This document shows positions 26,450 through 36,611 of a DNA stretch of 64,000 nt, piece by piece. The DNA is from Planctomycetota bacterium (GTDB taxonomy: Bacteria > Planctomycetota > Planctomycetia > Planctomycetales > Planctomycetaceae). Under the pieces are notes generated by a model, which worked only from the letters and a program-made list of their open reading frames with translations, made no database searches and was not told the DNA's origin. Position numbers and translations under genes: made by a program. The stretch lies in contig VGZH01000011.1 in NCBI GenBank assembly GCA_016872645.1, positions 17,759-81,758 of the forward strand, read 5' to 3'. Within the stretch, counting starts at the first letter, position 1; each line of letters opens with the position of its first letter.

Positions 26450-26734
26450 TCAAAACCGCGTCGCAGCCACGTCGAGATCGTCGACTCCCAGGTGCGTCCA
26501 GCTCTCTCCGAAGTTGAGACCGATGGTGATTCGACTTCCGTTGTGTCCAAAGATGACGTCTTGTGAATTGCTGGAGAAGTTGAAGTTGATGCCTCGGACC
26601 CAGATCGCATGTGAAGGGATTTCACGCCAGCGATGCAGGGTTCCGAGACCAAACAATTCCACGGGATCAGGGCTGGTTGCCAAGATGAGGCCGTCAGGAG
26701 TGAAGTTGACCGCCCACTGCCGCTTTGCCCACAT
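26450..26734 (-). CDS. Small hypothetical protein (94 aa)
   Basis: A 94-residue ORF starting MWAKRQWAVNFTPDGLIL and ending in AATRF. AAGGAG stands 4 bases before the ATG, a good ribosome binding site. The sequence alternates hydrophobic and polar residues, as in a beta-rich soluble domain, with no signal or membrane helix. I do not recognise a family. It could be an intact small gene or the 3' remnant of a longer one. It lies downstream of the fusion protease gene on the same strand. Confidence 0.5.
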   Translation of the reverse strand: MWAKRQWAVNFTPDGLILATSPDPVELFGLGTLHRWREIPSHAIWVRGINFNFSSNSQDVIFGHNGSRITIGLNFGESWTHLGVDDLDVAATRF

Positions 26735-26762
26735 CAAACTCCTTCAAACCCATCAAACTCTT

Positions 26763-26803
26763 CCAACAGCAGGCTGTTGGAGGGCAAGGGGCAGCAGGCT
26801 GCC
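26763..26803. terminator. Double hairpin downstream of the fusion protease
   Basis: Two stem-loops share the same CAGG loop: CCAACAG/CTGTTGG (26763-26780) and GGCAG/CTGCC (26790-26803). They lie 24 bases beyond the minus-strand stop at 26827, so they may end that transcript. The matched design looks like another palindromic repeat element. Confidence 0.6.
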
Positions 26804-26826
26804 GCAGTCCGAAGCTAAGGGGAGGC

Positions 26827-29800
26827 CTACGGAGCACTCACCGGCAGATGCCGATGCAGGTAATCAGTCATCAGTTGATAGAGATGCCGCGTCGTGTTCT
26901 GGCCCTCGGAGATGGAATGGCTGCGGTTGGGATAGGCCATTTGCGAGAACTGTTTGTTGTGAGCGATCAGTTCGTTCATCAGCATCTCGACACCTTGGTA
27001 ATGACAGTTGTCGTCGCCAGTGCCGTGGATGATCAGCAGGTCACCCTTGAGGTTCTTGGCGTGCGTGATCGGCGAACCTTTGGTGAAGTTGTCACCGTTG
27101 TCGGAGGGCAGGCCCATGTAGCGCTCTTGGTAGATCGTGTCGTAGAGCTTTTGATTCGGCACCGGCGCGACCGAGATGCCGGTGCGATAGAGGTCAGGAT
27201 GTTGAAACATCGCGTGCAGCGTTGACGAGCCTCCGCCGCTCCAGCCCCAGACTCCGATACGCGCGGGATCGAGTTGCGGCATTCGCTTGAGCAACTCGCG
27301 CACGGCGGCGGCTTGTTCGGTCGGATGCAGGATGCCGACTTGGCGATGGACTATCTTGCGGAACTCGCGGCCGCGTGGCGACATCGTGCCACGATTATCG
27401 ATGCTCGCGACGACGTAGCCTTGTTGAGCCAGCAGCCAATGCCACATCCCGCGTTTGCCGGCCCAGCCGTCCCGCACCGTCTGGCCGTGAGGCTCGCCAT
27501 AGACGTGGATCACCAATGGATATTTCTTGTCGGCCTTCTCGTCGAAGTCGGGAGGCTTCAGGCACCACGCATCAAGCTGGACTCCGTTGCCGATGTCCAC
27601 GCGAGAGAACTCGACGGTCGGCTGTTTGAGCGCATCGAGTTTCGCGCACAGTTTTGTGTTCGCAGCGAGCACCCGCAAGACTTTGTGATCGGGCAGCGAT
27701 ATCAATTGCACGATCGGCCGGTGCATGAAGGTCGAATAGTGATGCACCGCGAATTTGCCATCGGGCGAGATGTTGTAGGTGTGCCAGCCCGGTTGATTGT
27801 CGGGAGTCAGCCGCTCTCCTTTTTCGCCGTCGAGCTGCGCACGGTAGAGGTATCGTTGCGTCGCATTGTCCGGAGACGCGGAATAGTAAATCGCGTTCGG
27901 GTATCCGTAGCTCTCGAAGGCGATCATGTCGTGCTGGTCTTGAGTGATCCTGTGCAGAGCACGGGGATTCTTTTCTGGCTTGGGAGGCTCGACCTTGGGA
28001 ATGACCGGCTGATTCGGGTCCCTCGGTGGTTCGGCGGAACCAAAGAAGTCACCCGCCGCCGACGCGGTCAAGTACGGTCGTCGCCAGCCATCGCGCTCGC
28101 TGATCCAGAGAAACTGATCACTGTTTCCGAGCCACCGAAATGGGTTCTCGTTTTCGAGCCACGCCGGATCGGTCTCGGTTAGTATCGTGCGTGTCGCTCC
28201 GGTCTTTGGGTCGGCGAACATGACACGGTTCGTGTTCTGCAAACGATTGAACTGTTGCAGCGCGATTTGCGAGCCGTCCGGCGTCCATTCCATTTGGGCG
28301 ATGTAGTGATTGCGCGGATCGCCGGGCACGTCGAGCCACTTCGGTTTACCGCCACGAGTTGGAATGATGCCGATCCGCCCAGACGAATTCTGCTCGCCGA
28401 CTTTCGGATACCGAATGCCGATCGGTTTCGAGTACGAGTCATCGGTGTTGTTGATGAGGAAGAACTCGCGCACGCCGGACGAATCGATCTGCCAGAACGC
28501 AATCGACTGGCCATCGGGGGACCAACGATAGCCGTCACGCAAGTCGAGTTCCTCTTCATAGACCCAATCGGCCGTTCCGTTAATGAGCGTTGCCGAGCCG
28601 TCGGTGGTCAGCGCGGTAATCTCCAGGTTCGTGACGTTCTGCACGTAGAGATTGTTGTCCCGCACGAAGGCGACGCGATAACCGTCCGGCGAGAACTTGG
28701 CGAACATCATTGACGGCTTCGCGTCGCCGCCGAGCTTCTTCAGTTCGCGCTTCACGATATCCAGCACCCAATAGTCGCCTCGCGTGTTGCGCCTCCAGAC
28801 GCGCCGGCTGTTCGTGAAGATCAAGAGCTTCGATTCGTCATCCGAGAACTGAAACGACTCGATGTTGAGCGGCTTGCGGTCCACAGTGGGGTCGGCATCG
28901 GGCGGGATAAACGCTGCGGCGGGAACGATGATCTTTGATTCTTCGGTCGCGGAATCATGCCACACCAAATCCCGACCAGACTTCGCGGCCCCGTTCTTGT
29001 TGCCTGGGTCTTCTTTCGGCTTTTCGAGCGTGTAGTAACCGGCGCCACGCTTTTTCCAGACGAATGCACCGAGTCCCTCTTCGTCGAATTCGTTTGAGGC
29101 GAACAGGCGATCGATGCTCAGGAGCGGATTTGGCTTCGCGTCCTCTTTCTTTTCTTTCGCATCACCGTCGGACTTCTTGTCCTCAGCGGCGTTCGAGCGA
29201 GCGACCGCCTTTTCGCGAATTTGGCGGCGTGACTCGTTGAAGCGTTCCGGCCAGACGAATTTGGGAGCGGTCGTCGGATCGTAGCCCGCGAGGTGATCCT
29301 TCAACCGAGTCGCGGGCTTCGTGTAAACGAGTTTCGTCTCGCCGAAGACTTCGCGGCACATCTCCGCGAGGCCGCGGTCGTATTCGAGCAGCTCGGCCCG
29401 CGTGTTGACGTGGTTGTGGTCGTGATCGTTCTCGCGGTTGTTGTCGAACCAGGACTGCACTCCTTCGGCGAAGTACTCATGGTGATTCGTCGCCGCGTAC
29501 TTCCCCTTCCAGAGTCCGGCGGTCATCGCGCGGTCGTAGGTCTCCTTCAGCCGGCGATCGAACGTCGGATCGACGTTGACCATGCCGCGCAGATGAATGT
29601 TGTGCGCGAACTCGTGAATCAGAATGTTCTCGGTCGAGTACGGATCGCCGGGATAACAGAGCAAATTTTCCTCGCCACACGAGCAATACGGATCGGTTTG
29701 CGACCCGCCCGTCCCGCGCGCCCGTGCGTCCCAATAGTCCTTCGGTTTGAGCCAAGCAAATTCCGGCACATCGGTTGTGAACTCGTTGTGGGCGATGATG

Positions 29801-30090
29801 CACAGCCGCGAGCCGCTCTTGATCATCGCCTCGCGCACGTCGGGCCGTTTCGCCAGCATGAGGTTGACGAGGTACGCCGCCTCCTTCAGCGCGAAGTCGT
29901 TGACCGTTCCCGATGCGACAATCGAATAACCATTCGCGCTGACGTACTTCTTGTGAAACGGATCGACCTTCAATTCTGCGGGTGGGGAACTGACGGTGAA
30001 TTCCTCGGCGTGCAGCGGCGATGGCAACATCGCCGCGATCAACAAAATCAATTCCGCTCGAATCCGTCGAGCACGCATAGAGAGTCTCAT
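26827..30090 (-). CDS. Zincin-DPPIV (S9B) fusion protease, exported
   Basis: Predicted 1087 aa. A signal peptide (RRIRAELILLIAAMLPSPLHA) precedes a domain with the zinc motif HEFAH (H159 and H163) and downstream EYFAE (E205 or E209) in NHHEYFAEGVQSWF, the layout of a gluzincin-like metalloprotease. A charged linker near residues 290-310 leads to a complete prolyl-peptidase DPPIV unit: a beta-propeller with repeated SPDG segments, the substrate-anchoring DWVYEEEL, and an alpha/beta hydrolase with catalytic Ser951 in GWSGGG, Asp1026 in HGTGDDN and His1058 in NRSHS. DPPIV enzymes normally have about 700-750 residues and no metalloprotease. ATG at 30090 has GAGG 8 bases upstream; a longer start at 30108 lacks one. 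It likely degrades peptides in the periplasm or outside the cell. Confidence 0.92.
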   Translation of the reverse strand: MRLSMRARRIRAELILLIAAMLPSPLHAEEFTVSSPPAELKVDPFHKKYVSANGYSIVASGTVNDFALKEAAYLVNLMLAKRPDVREAMIKSGSRLCIIAHNEFTTDVPEFAWLKPKDYWDARARGTGGSQTDPYCSCGEENLLCYPGDPYSTENILIHEFAHNIHLRGMVNVDPTFDRRLKETYDRAMTAGLWKGKYAATNHHEYFAEGVQSWFDNNRENDHDHNHVNTRAELLEYDRGLAEMCREVFGETKLVYTKPATRLKDHLAGYDPTTAPKFVWPERFNESRRQIREKAVARSNAAEDKKSDGDAKEKKEDAKPNPLLSIDRLFASNEFDEEGLGAFVWKKRGAGYYTLEKPKEDPGNKNGAAKSGRDLVWHDSATEESKIIVPAAAFIPPDADPTVDRKPLNIESFQFSDDESKLLIFTNSRRVWRRNTRGDYWVLDIVKRELKKLGGDAKPSMMFAKFSPDGYRVAFVRDNNLYVQNVTNLEITALTTDGSATLINGTADWVYEEELDLRDGYRWSPDGQSIAFWQIDSSGVREFFLINNTDDSYSKPIGIRYPKVGEQNSSGRIGIIPTRGGKPKWLDVPGDPRNHYIAQMEWTPDGSQIALQQFNRLQNTNRVMFADPKTGATRTILTETDPAWLENENPFRWLGNSDQFLWISERDGWRRPYLTASAAGDFFGSAEPPRDPNQPVIPKVEPPKPEKNPRALHRITQDQHDMIAFESYGYPNAIYYSASPDNATQRYLYRAQLDGEKGERLTPDNQPGWHTYNISPDGKFAVHHYSTFMHRPIVQLISLPDHKVLRVLAANTKLCAKLDALKQPTVEFSRVDIGNGVQLDAWCLKPPDFDEKADKKYPLVIHVYGEPHGQTVRDGWAGKRGMWHWLLAQQGYVVASIDNRGTMSPRGREFRKIVHRQVGILHPTEQAAAVRELLKRMPQLDPARIGVWGWSGGGSSTLHAMFQHPDLYRTGISVAPVPNQKLYDTIYQERYMGLPSDNGDNFTKGSPITHAKNLKGDLLIIHGTGDDNCHYQGVEMLMNELIAHNKQFSQMAYPNRSHSISEGQNTTRHLYQLMTDYLHRHLPVSAP

Positions 30091-30258
30091 TAGTTTGGCC
30101 TCATTCATCTGTCGACATAATGTCCGCAGTAAGATTCAGAGGGATACCCTGACTCGCGCCGGACTGCAAACGAGAAAGGGACTGTGCCTCCCGCTGCGTC
30201 GCTTAGATCGCCACACTGCTTCGCAACTCAGATCTGTTGAGTGTCCTTGGAGTTCCTC

Positions 30259-31230
30259 ATGCCATTTCCGCAATTTGATCGCAGCCAACTCAAAATCCTG
30301 CCGCTGGGCGAGCGAGTCCATGACCTGCACCGCGAGGCAATTCTCAACGTTCCAGGTGGCTCGCGCGTGCCGTTCGAGCATTCCGCGATTCCGATCCTTG
30401 CCGAGCGGATCGTCGACGCCAAACGAAACGGCCGAGCGATCATCCTGCTCTGCGGTGCTCACGTCTTGCGAGCCGGCAATGCTCCGCTGTTGATCGACCT
30501 GATGCAGCGTGGACTGCTGACGCACATCGGCTTCAACGGTGCGGGAGCGATCCACGACTTTGAACTCGCCATGATTGGGCAGACGTGTGAGAGCGTGGCG
30601 AAGTACGTCAAAGAAGGTCAGTTCGGTTTGTGGCAAGAAACGTCGCGGTTGAACGATGCCGTGACGGCGGGCTATCGCGATGGACTTGGCTTTGGCGAGG
30701 CCGTTGGTCGCACGATCGAGAACGAAAAGTTCCCGTTCCGCGAGACGAGCATCTTCGCGGCCGGTTATCGGCTGCGAGTCCCAACGACGGTCCACGTCTG
30801 CATCGGTCAGGACATCGTCCACGAACACCCGAACTTCGACGGAGCCGCTGCCGGTGCGACCTCGTACACCGACTTTCTGATCTTCACGCAGTCGGTGACA
30901 AACCTTGAAGGGGGGGTGTTTCTCAACATCGGCTCGGCAGTCATGGGGCCGGAGGTCTATCTCAAGGCTCTGGCGATGGCTCGCAACGTCGCGCATCAGC
31001 GGGGCGAGAAGATCTGCCACTTCACAACTGCGGTCTTCGATTTGCCAAGCCTCGGCGACGACCTCTCGCACGAGGCTCCGAAGAACGACCCGCGCTACTA
31101 CTTCCGCCCGTTCAAGACGATCCTGGTTCGCACCGTTGCCGACGGCGGGCAGAGCTTCTACGTCCAAGGGGACCACAAGGGGACCGTCCCCGCGCTGCAC
31201 GACGCAATCATGCAACGACTCAACGGCTGA
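30259..31230 (+). CDS. Deoxyhypusine synthase-like protein
   Basis: Predicted 323 aa. The overall pattern resembles the DHS fold: RAIILLCGAHVLRAGNAPLL, LIDLMQRGLLTHIGFNGAGA with HDFELAMIG, and a late GGVFLNIGSAVMGPEVYLKA. The Lys nucleophile region of classical DHS (KNxxP-type) is not obvious, so it may have another activity, such as an NAD-dependent polyamine enzyme related to homospermidine synthases. GGAG stands 6 bases before the ATG at 30259. It precedes purH with a repeat-bearing gap. Family assignment is from memory of the fold pattern and is moderate. Confidence 0.68.
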   Translation: MPFPQFDRSQLKILPLGERVHDLHREAILNVPGGSRVPFEHSAIPILAERIVDAKRNGRAIILLCGAHVLRAGNAPLLIDLMQRGLLTHIGFNGAGAIHDFELAMIGQTCESVAKYVKEGQFGLWQETSRLNDAVTAGYRDGLGFGEAVGRTIENEKFPFRETSIFAAGYRLRVPTTVHVCIGQDIVHEHPNFDGAAAGATSYTDFLIFTQSVTNLEGGVFLNIGSAVMGPEVYLKALAMARNVAHQRGEKICHFTTAVFDLPSLGDDLSHEAPKNDPRYYFRPFKTILVRTVADGGQSFYVQGDHKGTVPALHDAIMQRLNG

Positions 31231-31273
31231 CGCTTTGAAGTGTTCGCGCCGCCAACTAGCATCGGCCGTGTTT

Positions 31274-31346
31274 CGTAGGATGGGCACTCCTGCCCGTCCT
31301 TATGACTTGGTGAAACGAACGGACGGGCGGGGGTGCCCATCCTACG
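31274..31346. repeat. Intergenic inverted repeat (GTAGGATGGGCA type)
   Basis: Arms at 31274-31299 (beginning CGTAGGATGGGCACTCCTGC) and 31321-31346 pair at 24 of 26 positions around a 21-base loop. It lies just upstream of the purH ribosome binding site, so its transcript could fold over the leader. The sequence has the look of a dispersed genomic repeat. Confidence 0.78.
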
Positions 31347-31355
31347 GAGAGGATC

Positions 31356-32975
<1,620 letters not shown>

Positions 32976-33113
32976 GAGATTCGTCGGGGGAAACAAGCTC
33001 GCTTCGAGTGCCAGCCCATCATCCTTCGCCGTCAACGATGGAAATGCTCCTCGGGTGGCAGGCCGACGCGGCAAAGCGCCGCTGATCCCACCCCATAACA
33101 AACGATTTCGGTT

Positions 33114-34052
33114 CTACGAACCGGCCAGCAACTGCCGGTAGTACTCCACCGTCTTGGTCAAACCGACGTTCAACGGTACGCGGGGTTCCCAGCCGAGCCA
33201 GGTGCGGGCGCGGGTGATGTCAGGGCAGCGTTGCTTGGGGTCATCTTTGGGGAGCGGTTCGAATTTCAGTTCGCTGTTGGAGCCGGTTGCAGCGATGACT
33301 GTTTGGGCAAGTTCGAGCATCGACTTTTCGTCGGGGTTGCCGATGTTGACCGGGCCGGTGTGATCGTTGTTGTCCATCAAGCGGATCATCCCTTCGATGA
33401 GGTCGTCGCAGAAACAGAACGAGCGGGTCTGTTGGCCATCGCCGTAGATCGTGATCGGCTCCCCTCGCAGTGCCTGACAGATAAAGTTGGAGATGACTCG
33501 GCCGTCGTTGGGGTCCATGCGCGGGCCGTAGGTGTTGAAGATGCGGATGATCCGCACCTCGACGCCGTTTGAGGTGTGGTAGTTCATGCAGAGCGACTCG
33601 GCGATTCGCTTCCCTTCGTCGTAGCAGCTCCGAGGTCCGAGCGGGTTGACGTAGCCCCAATAGTCCTCGGTCTGCGGATGCACTTGAGGGTCGCCATAGA
33701 CTTCCGACGTGCTGGCTTGCAGAAAGCGCGCTCGGCAGCGCTTTGCCAGGCCGAGCATGTTGACCATGCCAACAGTCGAAGTCTTGATCGTCTTGATCGG
33801 GTTGAACTGGTACGCGACCGGCGACGCGGGGCAGGCGAGGTTGTAAATCTGGTCGCACTCGACGACGAGCGGATGCACGATGTCGTGCCGAATCAGTTCA
33901 AAATGCGGATGGCCGATCAAGTGTTTGATGTTCGCCTTGCGGCCAGTGAAAAAGTTGTCGACACAGATGACGTCGTCTCCGCGAGCGATCAGTCGGTCGC
34001 ACAAGTGACTTCCGAGGAATCCGGCACCGCCGGTGACGAGGATTGTGGTCAT
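33114..34052 (-). CDS. UDP-glucuronate decarboxylase (UDP-xylose synthase)
   Basis: Predicted 312 aa, the size of bacterial UXS. Rossmann motif [11 protein letters not shown], then [26 protein letters not shown], the catalytic Ser in STSEVYGDP and the YxxxK pair in [11 protein letters not shown]. The segment [11 protein letters not shown] and the [13 protein letters not shown] block are characteristic of the UXS subgroup. It turns UDP-glucuronate into UDP-xylose for cell-surface glycans. No sugar gene cluster lies next to it. About 140 bases separate it from convergent purH. Confidence 0.93.
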   Translation of the reverse strand: MTTILVTGGAGFLGSHLCDRLIARGDDVICVDNFFTGRKANIKHLIGHPHFELIRHDIVHPLVVECDQIYNLACPASPVAYQFNPIKTIKTSTVGMVNMLGLAKRCRARFLQASTSEVYGDPQVHPQTEDYWGYVNPLGPRSCYDEGKRIAESLCMNYHTSNGVEVRIIRIFNTYGPRMDPNDGRVISNFICQALRGEPITIYGDGQQTRSFCFCDDLIEGMIRLMDNNDHTGPVNIGNPDEKSMLELAQTVIAATGSNSELKFEPLPKDDPKQRCPDITRARTWLGWEPRVPLNVGLTKTVEYYRQLLAGS

Positions 34053-34358
34053 GGTTTTTCTCGACGATTTTGGGAGTTCTCCGCAGAGACGTTAGCAGCC
34101 TTTCGACGACGCTGGCAACGTGGCTGCGTTGTCTGTGAATCGACGGAAACAGCCAGTAACATCCAATTTGACGCGATGCTGGCTTTGCCGCGGCTTCGTT
34201 GACGCAGTGCAAAATGAAGAGCGCAATTGCAAAGTGCAAAAAATCCTCCAAGGACACTTTGCAGTTTGCAGTCTTCACTTTGCACTGTTTCGCCGCGACG
34301 CAGAAGTCATCGGTTGGCCGTAACCAAAACACTGACCTGACACGAATGGATCCCGCTC
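34053..34358. other. 306-base intergenic region between divergent genes
   Basis: This gap must hold the promoters of the UDP-glucuronate decarboxylase gene (leftward) and the SEC-C protein gene (rightward). Its middle is occupied by the TGCAAA-rich inverted repeat listed separately. I see no convincing ORF with a ribosome binding site, and no RNA gene. Confidence 0.5.
34207..34285. repeat. TGCAAA-rich inverted repeat
   Basis: Arms at 34207-34236 and 34255-34285 are imperfect reverse complements of about 30 bases, built from repeated GCAAA/TTTGC units, around an 18-base loop. The A+T-rich sequence differs clearly in composition from the surrounding GC-rich genes. Confidence 0.6.
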
Positions 34359-36560
34359 ATGGCTTTGGATGTTTACGCTCCCTGTCCTTGCGGCAGTAAC
34401 AAGAAATTGAAGTTTTGCTGTCACGGTCTGGAAGGCTCAATCGAGCAGGTCGTGCGGCACCAATCGGCCAAGCAGTACAAGCAGGCATTGCAGTTGCTCG
34501 ACGCGCTGGACAAGAAGCATCCGCAAAATGCGTGGATCAAGAACCTGCAAGCTTTTACGCTGATGATGGACAAGCGCGGGCCAGAGGCGATCGAGCCGCT
34601 GACGAAAGTGCTGCAAGTCCAGCCGGACAATCTGTATTCGATCTCGCTTTTCGGGCTGGCGTCGTTTTTGAGCAGCGGCTGGAAGGCGGGCAAGACCGCG
34701 ATCCAACGAGCGTTCCAGCGCTGCTCGAACGCGTATCCGCACATCATATACTTCCTGGCGCGGTCAATCGCCGAATTCATGGGTTCGTCTGGAAGCCCAT
34801 TGGCTCATCGACAGTACCTTGGACTCGCGATGCGGTTGGCCAGCGAGGAAAACCGCGAGAACGTCTTCATGGAACTGATCGAGTTCGATGGGGACACCAA
34901 GATTCCATACATCCTGCGCGGCAGTCATGATCTCGTGCCGGTCGCGGGGGACGAGGCGTTCGAGAAAGAACTCCGCAAGTCGGCGAAGCTGGCATTTCTG
35001 GGCTGCAACGAGGCGGCGGCGGGCTTGTTCGCCAAATTGGCGGAGACCGCTGAATCCGAACTGGCTGGTTTGTCGGGTGACGACGCAGCCAAGAAGCGTG
35101 TTGCCGTTGCGAACCTCTGGTGGAACGCGGGGCTGTGCCGAGCTTGGGATGGGGACGAGAAGTCCGCCGCCGAAGCTCTGCATCGTTCGGCTGAGCATTC
35201 CGCTGACTTCGAAGCGGCGGTTGAAGCGGAGACGTTGGCTCAAACTCTCGGACGGCGAGGCGATCGCGAGAACGCTCATCGAGTCGTGCAAGCGACCTTC
35301 AAAGTCAAAACCGTGTCGAAGTTGCTGACGCTGCTCGATGCAACTCCGCTGGTTGTGCGTGTGCCGCAGCCGGAAGGACAGGCTCCCGACCCGCGTCAGC
35401 CAGTGGCGACGTATCGAGTGCTCGACAAAGCGGTCGTGACCGGCACGGATTCCGCCAGTTACACGCTCGACAGCGTGCCGCGTGTGGCGGCCGAGATCGT
35501 CGTTTTCGCCAGCGGTACTCAAGGTCCAATGGAAGCCGCACTGGCAATCATCGGTATCGAAGGGAACACCTTCACCGACGCCGTCGCAAAACTCGAAGCG
35601 GCCGGTGGCGAAGAAATCGAGAAGCTGAAGGCTCCCAACTCGGACGAGTCCATCACGACGAACACCTTCTTCGAGAAGGAATTCCTGCCGCTGCAATTCA
35701 AGCGGCACTTTGAGTCGGCGACTCCGCTGGGAATCATTCGTCGGATCAACCGCAGCAACTGGTCGAAGTTCCTGACGAGCGATTGGCCGGAAACGCCGCT
35801 GGCCTCGCTGGGTGGCAAGACGCCAAATCAGGCGGCGGGCGACGAGTCGGCTCGCGTCACGCTGGCCGCGTGGTTGCAACAGATCGACATGTACGCCGAT
35901 CGCTTCGGCCTGCCGTTCGATGTTGCGACCGAGCGAGCGAAGTACAAGTTGCCGGCCGCGTCCTCGCTGGACGTGAACGAACAGACGAACGTCGGGACGT
36001 TGTCGGTGCTGCAATTCGGTCGAGTGTCGTTCGACAAACTCAGTGATGCGCAGCTCGTCGCGGCGTTCAAGCGAGCGGCTCTGATCCAGCACAAGGGCAG
36101 CCTTCGTCCACTGCTGCTGACGATCGTCGAGCGGACCGGTTGTCATGGCCAGCTCGACATGTCGCGCGTCTACCGCTTCCTCTCGGACCTCGGTGCCCTG
36201 CTGATGGAATCGAGCGAGGCGATTCGTTGGCTCGACAAGGAGCGGACTCGCACCGTCTCGGCGTCAGAGCGATTCGAACACGAACTCGACTGTGACATGC
36301 GCGAGCTGCAATACCGCTTGGACGATCCGCACGACCCGACCTGCAACAACTTGCTCCGCCGGATGTGGGAACACTACGGAGCCAAAGTGCCGGAGCTACG
36401 CAACTACGTCAGCGGCATCGTCAGTCACTACAAGGTCTCGGCCCCGTGGATGCTCGACGGCGGCGCTGGCGGAGCCATCACCAGCGGCGGAGTCTGGACC
36501 CCCGACACCGCCGCCGAGAAACCGGCCGGCGAAAGCAAGCTGTGGTTGCCAGGTACGTAG
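34359..36560 (+). CDS. SEC-C motif and TPR-like protein of unknown function
   Basis: Predicted 733 aa. The N-terminus is a SEC-C zinc-binding motif, CPCGSNKKLKFCCH (residues 8-21). The next 300 residues are helical with TPR-like pairs (QALQLLDALDKKHPQNAWIK, AIEPLTKVLQVQPDNLYSI). A central beta-rich region (about 330-410) and a long helical C-terminal part follow, ending in a Gly-rich tail. No signal peptide, so cytosolic. SEC-C motifs are known as zinc-binding and SecB/ribosome contact elements on SecA and as stand-alone adaptors; the large C-terminal part is not recognised. Confidence 0.8.
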   Translation: MALDVYAPCPCGSNKKLKFCCHGLEGSIEQVVRHQSAKQYKQALQLLDALDKKHPQNAWIKNLQAFTLMMDKRGPEAIEPLTKVLQVQPDNLYSISLFGLASFLSSGWKAGKTAIQRAFQRCSNAYPHIIYFLARSIAEFMGSSGSPLAHRQYLGLAMRLASEENRENVFMELIEFDGDTKIPYILRGSHDLVPVAGDEAFEKELRKSAKLAFLGCNEAAAGLFAKLAETAESELAGLSGDDAAKKRVAVANLWWNAGLCRAWDGDEKSAAEALHRSAEHSADFEAAVEAETLAQTLGRRGDRENAHRVVQATFKVKTVSKLLTLLDATPLVVRVPQPEGQAPDPRQPVATYRVLDKAVVTGTDSASYTLDSVPRVAAEIVVFASGTQGPMEAALAIIGIEGNTFTDAVAKLEAAGGEEIEKLKAPNSDESITTNTFFEKEFLPLQFKRHFESATPLGIIRRINRSNWSKFLTSDWPETPLASLGGKTPNQAAGDESARVTLAAWLQQIDMYADRFGLPFDVATERAKYKLPAASSLDVNEQTNVGTLSVLQFGRVSFDKLSDAQLVAAFKRAALIQHKGSLRPLLLTIVERTGCHGQLDMSRVYRFLSDLGALLMESSEAIRWLDKERTRTVSASERFEHELDCDMRELQYRLDDPHDPTCNNLLRRMWEHYGAKVPELRNYVSGIVSHYKVSAPWMLDGGAGGAITSGGVWTPDTAAEKPAGESKLWLPGT

Positions 36561-36563
36561 CGC

Positions 36564-36600
36564 ACGCGGCTCGCGGGCGACGGACACACGCGAGCTGCGT
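36564..36600. repeat. GC-rich inverted repeat before ribD
   Basis: Arms ACGCGGCTCGCG (36564-36575) and CGCGAGCTGCGT (36589-36600) pair at 11 of 12 positions. The arm sequence resembles the repeat at 76-130, suggesting one dispersed family. Confidence 0.6.
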
Positions 36601-36611
36601 GTGCTACAGAA

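Noticed and set aside
30136..31287. 383-codon minus-strand ORF over the deoxyhypusine-synthase-like gene
   Set aside because: It is the shadow of a gene on the plus strand with a ribosome binding site and family motifs.
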